64,000 bases of DNA, from NCBI RefSeq assembly GCF_000876015.1, contig NZ_BBQM01000020.1:239249-303248 (forward strand), read 5' to 3'. Both the position numbers and the translations under genes were made by a program. Of this stretch, positions 58,755 through 64,000 are shown piece after piece (position 1 is the first letter of the stretch; each line of letters begins with the position of its first letter). Below the pieces are notes generated by a model, which saw only the letters and a program-made list of their open reading frames with translations, had not been told where the DNA came from and made no database searches. This stretch comes from Cupriavidus basilensis (lineage in GTDB: Bacteria; Pseudomonadota; Gammaproteobacteria; Burkholderiales; Burkholderiaceae).

Positions 58755-60905
58755 TTACTCCTTGCGATACCGGTTCGCTTCGAAGCCGGCAGCGGCCAGC
58801 GGCAGGCCGGCGGCCCACGATGGGTTCGTGCTCATGAGCTGCGCCAGATGGTCGGCATTGAACTCGGGCGAGTCCGGGGCTTCCGTGATGTCCTCGTCGT
58901 GGACGGTCAGCACGATGTCGTACCCCGACCGTTCGATGGTCGGCATGCTCGAACCCAGCACATCGCGCGCGGCGGCCTGGGTCACGTTCTCGGCGAGTTT
59001 GCCGCCATAGGACTTGATCCGGCTCCACTGCCGGCTGTACTGGTTCACGCCCATGTACGAGAACTGCCCGCGGTCATCGACCTGCGGGGCTGGATAGCAC
59101 AGGAAGCGGCCGGACGGCAGGCGGATGCGCAGCCAGGCGCCATCGCGGCGCAGCTTGAGCCTGCGGCAGGTGAAGGTCTTGCCCGGGTATTGGGTTGCCT
59201 CGACCACGGCCTGCCCAAGCTCCTTCCAGAAGGCCGCCGTCTCGGCGTGGGCGTAGCGCCAGCTGCGCTTGAACGACTCGCACACCAGCCAGGCACGCTC
59301 GGATAGGCCGAAGGTGCTGCGGCGTTTCCTGAGCGTCCACTCGTACATGCCTCGGGCTTCGTCCAGAATATCGGCCGGGATCGAGTCGAACGCCTTCTCG
59401 GCCATATCCTCGAGGTCGATGTTGTAGGCCGCGGCGAACGTCAGGAACGCGCCGACGCCGCCCTCGTAGCCGAGCGCCAGCTCCATCACCTTGCCGATCT
59501 GGCGCATGAACTTGTCGACGTCCTCGGGCTTCACACCGAACGCTTTGGCGTAGGCCAGCACATAGAGGTCGTGGCCGGTACCGACGTCATAGTCACGGAA
59601 CGCCTGCAGCTTCCAGTTTTCGCCGGCCAGCCAAGCCAGCATGCGGCCCTCGATGTTCGAGAGGTCGGCCACCACCAGTTTCTTGCCGGGCGGCGCCACG
59701 ATGCACCCCCGGATAGCCGCGCTGGTCAGCTCCATCACGTTGTCCGCGATCAGATCGGCCACGCCCAGCTTGAGCGCGTCGATGCCTTGGTCGATCGCTT
59801 CCTGCAGCGCCTCGTCGCGCAGCGAGCCGATGGCCGGCCGCGGCAGGTTCTGCGGCTGGAACAGCCGGCCGGCCCAGCGCCCGGTGCGCGCGGCGCCGCA
59901 GAACTGCAGCGTGCCGCGCAGCCGCCCGTCGCTGCTGGCGCCGCGCAGCAGCGTCTTGTACTTGCTGGTGCTGGTGGTGCTGGCCTGCAGGCGGATAGCC
60001 AGCAGCTCGCGTAGCGCCCACGGCAGGTTCTGGTCGTCGACGCGCCGCTCGAGCGTCGACTTCTGCATATCGGGCAGTTCAACCCCGAACTCGGCCAGCA
60101 GGTAGGCCAGCAGCTTGTCGCGCTTGCGGGCCGATTCGACTTCACCGTCGGTCAGTTGCTGCGTGCGGTTGGCCAGGTCCACCTGGGCGCGGTCCACGGC
60201 CGCCACAGCAGCTTCGGCCAGGTCAAGATCCATCGCCACGCCGCGCATGTTGATGGTCTGGTCCAGATGCCACAGCGCCAATTCGTCGCCCGTGTAGTTC
60301 CACATGGGCATCTTCTTGGACGCCGCGCGCATCGACGTGATGTCCTTGCCGGCGTAGAGAATGAACTCGCGCCACTCGACCGGGTGCGAGTGCCGCGTGG
60401 CGCGGCCGCGCTTCAGGTTCTTGGCCGGCGGCTTGCAGAACAGGTTGATGAGGTCGCGGCCGCGCTTGTCCTTGGCGTCAGCCGCGTCCACTGTCATCAC
60501 CTCGCACAAGGCGCCAAGCGAGCCGGGCAGGGAATGGCAGTACGCCTGTACCATCGTGTCGCGGCGGCGTTCCTGCGGCACCATGCGCGCGAGCCACGGC
60601 AGGGCGTGCGAGGCCACTACCCAGTCGAACATGCCCGTGTTGTGGCCCCACCAGTGCACGCCTGTTTCGTCCGCAGCCTCGAGCACGGCCAGCGGCGCGG
60701 CGCCGGCTGCCAGCGTCTCGACCAGCACAACGTCATCCCCGGCCAGCCGCCACACCTGATCCGCCGTGCGATCCCACACGAACACGTCGCCGTCCTCGAG
60801 CGCATAGGCGAACAGCATCACCTCGGCCTGCTCGGCGTAGGCGTGCGTACCGTGCTTGATGGGGACCGGGGAGTACGTTTCCATATCCCACCAGAATCGA
60901 GTCAC
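58755..60905 (-). CDS. phage family A DNA polymerase
   Basis: 716 residues from a GTG at 60905 (GGGAGG upstream; overlaps the HNH stop as GTGA). The N-terminal 3'-5' exonuclease domain starts with FWWDMETYSPVP (DxE motif). Polymerase motif A is VVADLSNIEGRMLAWLAGE; motif B lies around GKVMELALGYEGGVGAFL; motif C is IVLTVHDEDITEAP (HDE). The main replicative polymerase of the prophage. The longer frame up to 61475 is spurious, since it crosses the HNH and tRNA genes. Confidence 0.93.
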   Translation of the reverse strand: MTRFWWDMETYSPVPIKHGTHAYAEQAEVMLFAYALEDGDVFVWDRTADQVWRLAGDDVVLVETLAAGAAPLAVLEAADETGVHWWGHNTGMFDWVVASHALPWLARMVPQERRRDTMVQAYCHSLPGSLGALCEVMTVDAADAKDKRGRDLINLFCKPPAKNLKRGRATRHSHPVEWREFILYAGKDITSMRAASKKMPMWNYTGDELALWHLDQTINMRGVAMDLDLAEAAVAAVDRAQVDLANRTQQLTDGEVESARKRDKLLAYLLAEFGVELPDMQKSTLERRVDDQNLPWALRELLAIRLQASTTSTSKYKTLLRGASSDGRLRGTLQFCGAARTGRWAGRLFQPQNLPRPAIGSLRDEALQEAIDQGIDALKLGVADLIADNVMELTSAAIRGCIVAPPGKKLVVADLSNIEGRMLAWLAGENWKLQAFRDYDVGTGHDLYVLAYAKAFGVKPEDVDKFMRQIGKVMELALGYEGGVGAFLTFAAAYNIDLEDMAEKAFDSIPADILDEARGMYEWTLRKRRSTFGLSERAWLVCESFKRSWRYAHAETAAFWKELGQAVVEATQYPGKTFTCRRLKLRRDGAWLRIRLPSGRFLCYPAPQVDDRGQFSYMGVNQYSRQWSRIKSYGGKLAENVTQAAARDVLGSSMPTIERSGYDIVLTVHDEDITEAPDSPEFNADHLAQLMSTNPSWAAGLPLAAAGFEANRYRKE

Positions 60906-61270
60906 GCGGCCTCCCGAAAGGGGGTGTAGTGGCGCCCTTCGGCCACGCACTGGCGGATATTCGAGCGTTGCGTGCCGCCAGCCAGATGGTCGGGGTTCAC
61001 GCAAACCGGGTTGTTGCAGAGGTGCTTTGCAACCGACCGAGCCGAGAGGCGGCGCCGCTTGAACGCAACCAGCGAGACGCGGTGTGCGAGCGCGCTGCGC
61101 ACCTTTCCCTTGCGCGGGCCGCGCTGCCAGCGCAGCGAGATGACGGGGTAGCCGGAGGCATTGCGCTTGCCAAGCCACAGCCAGCAGGGCGTGCCGTCGT
61201 AGAAGGAATCGACCGCCATCACGGTGTTGGCGACGATGCGGTGGCAGAGGTCGGGGTACTTGAAGGGCAT
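60902..61270 (-). CDS. HNH endonuclease family protein
   Basis: 122 residues from the ATG at 61270. CWLWLGKRNASGYPVISL, AHRVSLVAFKRR and VAKHLCNNPVCVNPDHLAGG are the HNH_3 signatures (CNNPxCVNPDHL). Such proteins are often free-standing homing-type nucleases in phages. Its stop overlaps the polymerase GTG by 4 bp, and it lies between the tRNA-like gene and polA. Confidence 0.88.
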   Translation of the reverse strand: MPFKYPDLCHRIVANTVMAVDSFYDGTPCWLWLGKRNASGYPVISLRWQRGPRKGKVRSALAHRVSLVAFKRRRLSARSVAKHLCNNPVCVNPDHLAGGTQRSNIRQCVAEGRHYTPFREAA

Positions 61271-61442
61271 GATGGTCCAGGTGAAAGGCCTTTGCCGGGA
61301 TTGCCGCGTGTCTAGTTGCCAACGTCCCGCGGTTTGCGCATGCGCTCGATGTGAGGCGTGTATCGGGCACCGAGCGGTAGCGATCCCGGCCGTTTTGTCG
61401 CGCGGCCATTCGCGACTTGGGAGGACGGACGTTCCCGCTTTT

Positions 61443-61512
61443 TGGTGTGGGCGGTGGGGTTCGAACCCACGACATGCGTGACTCACGTGCTCTGCCGCTG
61501 AGCTACACCCAC
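61443..61512 (-). tRNA. short tRNA-like gene with shortened anticodon/variable region
   Basis: On the minus strand: acceptor GTGGGTG/CGCCCAC (7 bp with one G-T), D arm GCTC-AGCGGCA-GAGC, T arm GTGGG-TTCGAAC-CCCAC, then A73 and an encoded CCA. Only 18 nt lie between D and T arms against 22-23 in a normal tRNA. The best anticodon arm is ACGTG-AGTCACG-CATGT with a one-base variable region, giving anticodon UCA (opal) but lacking U33. The body is 66 nt plus ACCA. It may be a decayed tRNA, a tRNA mimic or an unusual suppressor; the identity is open. Confidence 0.7.
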
Positions 61513-61515
61513 ATC

Positions 61516-61541
61516 AAAAAGGCCTGGCCCGTGGGCCAGGC
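61516..61541 (-). terminator. intrinsic terminator after the DUF2815/SSB operon
   Basis: Minus strand: GCCTGGCC-CACG-GGCCAGGC followed by CTTTTTG. It ends the transcript from the SSB gene immediately before the tRNA-like gene. Confidence 0.82.
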
Positions 61542-61557
61542 AAACGGGGTTGTCTTG

Positions 61558-62118
61558 TCAGGCGAAGTCCTCCACCTGCGCGCCGGCGCCGAGGTCATCG
61601 AACTCGCTGCCGTCCGACCGGCTCGCGCCACCGAAGCTGTCACCGTCGCGGAAGAACTGCACACCGATCAGGCCGCTGCGCACGCCGGTGTTCGTGCCGT
61701 CCTGGGCGTAGATGTCCACGCTCGCATTGACGTAGCAGCCGGCGTAGGGGCGTCCGACGCCTTCGGCCAGGGGTGCCTTGTTGGTGTCCAGCACCAGCAC
61801 GGGGCCGTCGGCATCCTTGCGGTGGCTGGCGAGGTACTTCATGCCCTGGAAGCCGTCGTAGTCGGCCTTGGTGTCGCCGTCCATGTAGCAGCACTTGTTG
61901 CTGTTGCCGCGCACGCCGGCCAGCACCGACGCGGCCTTCTTGCCGAACTTCTCGGCCGCCACCTTCTCGATCGCGGCCTCGATCAGCTTGTCGTTCTCGC
62001 TGCCCGGCACGACGAGGAACGTCGCGCTGCGGCGGAACGGGCCAGCGCCCTGGTACTGCTTGGGGGTCCACAGCGCTTCGATGAAGGCAATGCGCACGTC
62101 TTTGAGAATGACTTTCAT
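61558..62118 (-). CDS. DUF2815 / Enc34-type single-stranded DNA-binding protein
   Basis: 186 residues. MKVILKDVRIAFIEALWTPK start, the RRSATFLVVPGSEN stretch, MDGDTKADYDGFQGM, and GCYVNASVDIYAQDG near the middle are those of the DUF2815 family, shown in phage Enc34 to bind single-stranded DNA. The acidic C-terminal tail (EFDDLGAG...VEDFA) is typical of SSBs. Replication role. Confidence 0.87.
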   Translation of the reverse strand: MKVILKDVRIAFIEALWTPKQYQGAGPFRRSATFLVVPGSENDKLIEAAIEKVAAEKFGKKAASVLAGVRGNSNKCCYMDGDTKADYDGFQGMKYLASHRKDADGPVLVLDTNKAPLAEGVGRPYAGCYVNASVDIYAQDGTNTGVRSGLIGVQFFRDGDSFGGASRSDGSEFDDLGAGAQVEDFA

Positions 62119-62122
62119 GGCG

Positions 62123-62311
62123 TTACTCCTGGCGGAAATAGGTGGGGTACTGCGTTTTCACACGCTTGATCGCAGCATCGACCGCCTTCTGGCGGGCGAA
62201 CGGATCGTTGGGATAGATCGTCGCGGCGGCCGCGAGCATCGCGCTCGCTTCGGCCGGGAGCAGGGTCGACAGCGCGACAGCGCGCTGCGGGATTGGCTGG
62301 CTACGTTTCAT
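62123..62311 (-). CDS. small phage protein, 62 aa
   Basis: ATG at 62311, overlapping the upstream gene end. Ala-rich helical N-terminus, then AAIYPNDPF-like text and AVDAAIKRVKTQYPTYFRQE. It ends 4 bp before the SSB start. Not recognised. Confidence 0.6.
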   Translation of the reverse strand: MKRSQPIPQRAVALSTLLPAEASAMLAAAATIYPNDPFARQKAVDAAIKRVKTQYPTYFRQE

Positions 62312-62492
62312 CGTCGTGCTCCGCGAGCGCGTGGCCCAGAGCGATACCGACCGCGCCCGGCAACGCAACCAGTATCAGGATCGCGAACGGCATCCACCAC
62401 GGGGAGCCGTCGTGGGTGCCGGCTGCCAGGGCGATGGCGAACCAGAAGACGCAGTAGGCGACCAACACGATGCTGGGGAGGATCGTTTTCAT
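62301..62492 (-). CDS. small phage membrane protein, two TM segments
   Basis: 63 residues. Two hydrophobic segments (about 5-24 and 33-55) and an acidic tail. ATG at 62492 overlaps the stop of the upstream DUF2800 gene (62489). Possibly a superinfection or host-interaction protein, but nothing proves it. Confidence 0.6.
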   Translation of the reverse strand: MKTILPSIVLVAYCVFWFAIALAAGTHDGSPWWMPFAILILVALPGAVGIALGHALAEHDDET

Positions 62493-63793
62493 GCGAAATC
62501 CTCACTGGCCGGTGCCGGGCTGTTGGCCACATTGGCGAAGTCGTCCTCGGGTGGCGTTGCGACGATGGCGGGACGCGGATCGCTGGCTGGGGCCACCGAC
62601 TTGCCGCCTTCGGCTTGCCCGATCATCGGCTGCAGCTTCTTCCACTGGCGATCACCAAGACGGCCGGCCTTGACGAGCTTCTCGGCCGCCGGCGGCGTGA
62701 TCAGCTTGAAGCTGTACATCTCATCCACCTTGAGCCGCATGGCCTTGAGCGCGGTTTCGACTTCGGCTTCGCTGGTCCAGGCTCGCGCACCCTTGCGGCC
62801 CCGCACGAGCTTGTAGCCAGGCACCTCGCGGCCGTTCAACAGCTCGACCTCGACGCCGCCGCGCACGGCCTTGCACCAGGACTCGATCAGATCGATGGCG
62901 CGCATGGCTTTTCCCAGCGTCTCGCCAGTCTTCGGGGTCAGCGCCTTGAGCGTCATGACTTTCTGCTCATCCGACTGGGCGAACGTGGCCAGATTCTCGA
63001 AGTCGCTGCCCACCTCGTCCTGCACGCGCCGAGCGAGCGCCGGGCACGTGGCCTTGGCCTTGCAGAACTTGCATTGCTTGTCGCCCGGCGCCAGGTCGCT
63101 TTCCACGAGCGGCGTGGTGCTGTCGACGTAGCGATACGCGCGCGCGGCGGCCATGCGGAGTTCTTCGGCGGTCTCGAGCAGATCCGCGACCGAGCAATCC
63201 CACTCGTCCACGCTGTTCAAACGCGGCTGGTGGATCGTCATGCGCACGCGCTTGAACTCGTTCACCAGTTCGAGCTCGCGCAGCGCGCCGAGCGCGTAAA
63301 GCGCCATCTGTTTGTTGGGCTTGCGCGGGCTGCCGGGGGCGGCCGGATCTACCGCATAGCTGGCGTAGACCGGCACGCCGCGCCCGAACTTCGCATCAAT
63401 GATGTGCAGTTCGTCGGGACGGATCACGACAGCATCCGAAGTGCCGAAGCACTCGGGCACCACGTGGCTGATATCGAAGCGCTGTTCAACCAGCAGCTCG
63501 GCACCGTCGGCGACCTGGCGGACATAGTCGACATACTGCTGGACCGCTTCGACCATCTCGCGATCGCATTCGACCGTGCGGCAGTCGCCGACGTCGATGC
63601 GCCGGCCAAGGTAGACCACAGCATCGTTCTTCTCGATCAGGCACATTGCGGACACGGCATGCGCAGCCGTACCCCAATCGCTGTGCTCGTTGCTGTTGTC
63701 GGGCTCGCCGGCTTCAAGGATCACCGAACCGGGGCAGACGGACCAACGATCGGCGCCAGAGGGCGACAGGCGGGCATGGGAAGGCTCGGTCAT
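62489..63793 (-). CDS. DUF2800 family PD-(D/E)XK nuclease-like protein
   Basis: 434 residues from the ATG at 63793, which overlaps the upstream stop. Starts LSPSGADRWSVCPGSV, then CFGTSDAVVIRPDELHIIDAKFGRG (the D...D-x-K nuclease core), KQMALYALGALREL (motif IV), and a cysteine cluster KQCKFCKAKATCP that resembles the Fe-S cluster of Cas4/AddB-type nucleases. Usually found with DUF2815 and PolA in phage replication operons. Likely a recombination exonuclease. Confidence 0.88.
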   Translation of the reverse strand: MTEPSHARLSPSGADRWSVCPGSVILEAGEPDNSNEHSDWGTAAHAVSAMCLIEKNDAVVYLGRRIDVGDCRTVECDREMVEAVQQYVDYVRQVADGAELLVEQRFDISHVVPECFGTSDAVVIRPDELHIIDAKFGRGVPVYASYAVDPAAPGSPRKPNKQMALYALGALRELELVNEFKRVRMTIHQPRLNSVDEWDCSVADLLETAEELRMAAARAYRYVDSTTPLVESDLAPGDKQCKFCKAKATCPALARRVQDEVGSDFENLATFAQSDEQKVMTLKALTPKTGETLGKAMRAIDLIESWCKAVRGGVEVELLNGREVPGYKLVRGRKGARAWTSEAEVETALKAMRLKVDEMYSFKLITPPAAEKLVKAGRLGDRQWKKLQPMIGQAEGGKSVAPASDPRPAIVATPPEDDFANVANSPAPASEDFA

Positions 63794-63998
63794 ACCTCGT
63801 CCTCCGGCACAACGACCAGGGTTCCCTTGTCGTCGGCGCGATACCACGTGTTGGCTTCGATGCCGTCCTCGCCCACGTACCCGACAGCGACCCGCGGACG
63901 CTTTGCGGTGGAATCCCACCAGGCGATGACAACTGCGCCGTCAGGGCCGGCTTTCGCGAGACCGTTCTGGCCAATGCTCGCCGCTACGGCGCCGTAGC
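63790..63998 (-). CDS. phage hypothetical protein (partial at window edge)
   Basis: The minus-strand frame is open from the right edge to the stop at 63790-63792, which overlaps the DUF2800 start as ATGA. The visible 69 codons include AVVIAWWDSTAKRPRVAVGY and end VVVPEDEV. Not recognised. Confidence 0.6.
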   Translation of the reverse strand, partial: YGAVAASIGQNGLAKAGPDGAVVIAWWDSTAKRPRVAVGYVGEDGIEANTWYRADDKGTLVVVPEDEV

Positions 63999-64000
63999 CC

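Larger units (their letters stand above)
55240..64000. mobile_element. prophage integrated in dusA (left end and replication module)
   Basis: From the dusA break to the window edge all genes are on the minus strand, short, tightly packed (many ATGA or GTGA overlaps) and of phage type: PrtN-like protein, helicase, VRR-NUC, family A polymerase, HNH, Enc34-type SSB, DUF2800. No integrase is seen next to this end, so it probably lies near the other attachment site. The exact core site cannot be set without the right junction; 55240 is an estimate. Confidence 0.85.

Noticed and set aside
58755..61475. 906-codon reading of the phage polymerase
   Set aside because: It would run through the tRNA-like and HNH genes; the GTG at 60905 with GGGAGG and a 4-bp overlap is the natural start.

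Overview
The window is GC-rich chromosomal DNA of a betaproteobacterium, most like Burkholderiaceae and plausibly Cupriavidus. That placement is an inference from gene order (ccoNOQPGH with an fnr-type regulator; scpB-rluB; rimP-nusA-infB-rbfA-truB; typA), codon use and protein character; no database was searched.

Layout. (1) 1-6132: cbb3 cytochrome oxidase operon ccoNOQP-ccoG-ccoH-like, a divergent Fnr/Anr regulator and a TauE/SafE-like membrane protein. (2) 6189-16562: housekeeping block scpB, rluB, rimP, nusA, infB, rbfA, truB, with a structured leader before scpB and a rimP-type attenuator leader. (3) 16754-28216: accessory block with an SDR/TetR pair and tandem operators, a ketopantoate-reductase-like gene, two LysR regulators, an MDR oxidoreductase, a patch of gene debris, and a MarR-controlled EmrAB plus outer-membrane-factor efflux operon. 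(4) 28480-33171: typA, a sterol-desaturase-family hydroxylase, a 3-hydroxyisobutyryl-CoA hydrolase-like gene and an FMN reductase.

(5) 33266-54535 is the most interesting part. It looks like a dedicated export system for small double-glycine-leader peptides. Seven peptide genes (two of them frameshifted copies) share a leader of the form (I/V)(K/R/H)DL-x5-LD-x2-AM-x-A(V/I)-x-GG, with Asn/Gln-rich cores. Also present are a TolC-type outer membrane factor, an HlyD-type adaptor, a cytosolic parvulin isomerase and a C39 peptidase ABC transporter with two N-terminal cyclic-nucleotide-binding-like domains. The control genes are a Ser/Thr kinase, a PP2C phosphatase, a double-FHA membrane protein and a sigma-54 activator with no receiver domain. 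A caspase/formylglycine-enzyme fusion, two DUF4399 proteins and an LRAT-like enzyme lie in the same block. I find good -24/-12 (sigma-54) promoters in front of the peptide genes, and paired GTTGGC half-sites 100-150 bp further upstream in two cases. A 0.77-kb inverted repeat carrying two peptide genes flanks the 5.8-kb kinase segment.

(6) 55198-64000: dusA is cut after 18 codons by a prophage whose replication genes fill the rest of the window, all on the minus strand (PrtN-like protein, SNF2-type helicase, VRR-NUC nuclease, family A DNA polymerase, HNH protein, Enc34-type SSB, DUF2800 nuclease). It also carries an odd, short tRNA-like gene.

Working model for region 5 (inference): the sigma-54 activator switches on peptide and outer-membrane-factor transcription; the kinase/phosphatase/FHA module gates assembly or activity of the exporter; the C39 domain removes the leaders during export.
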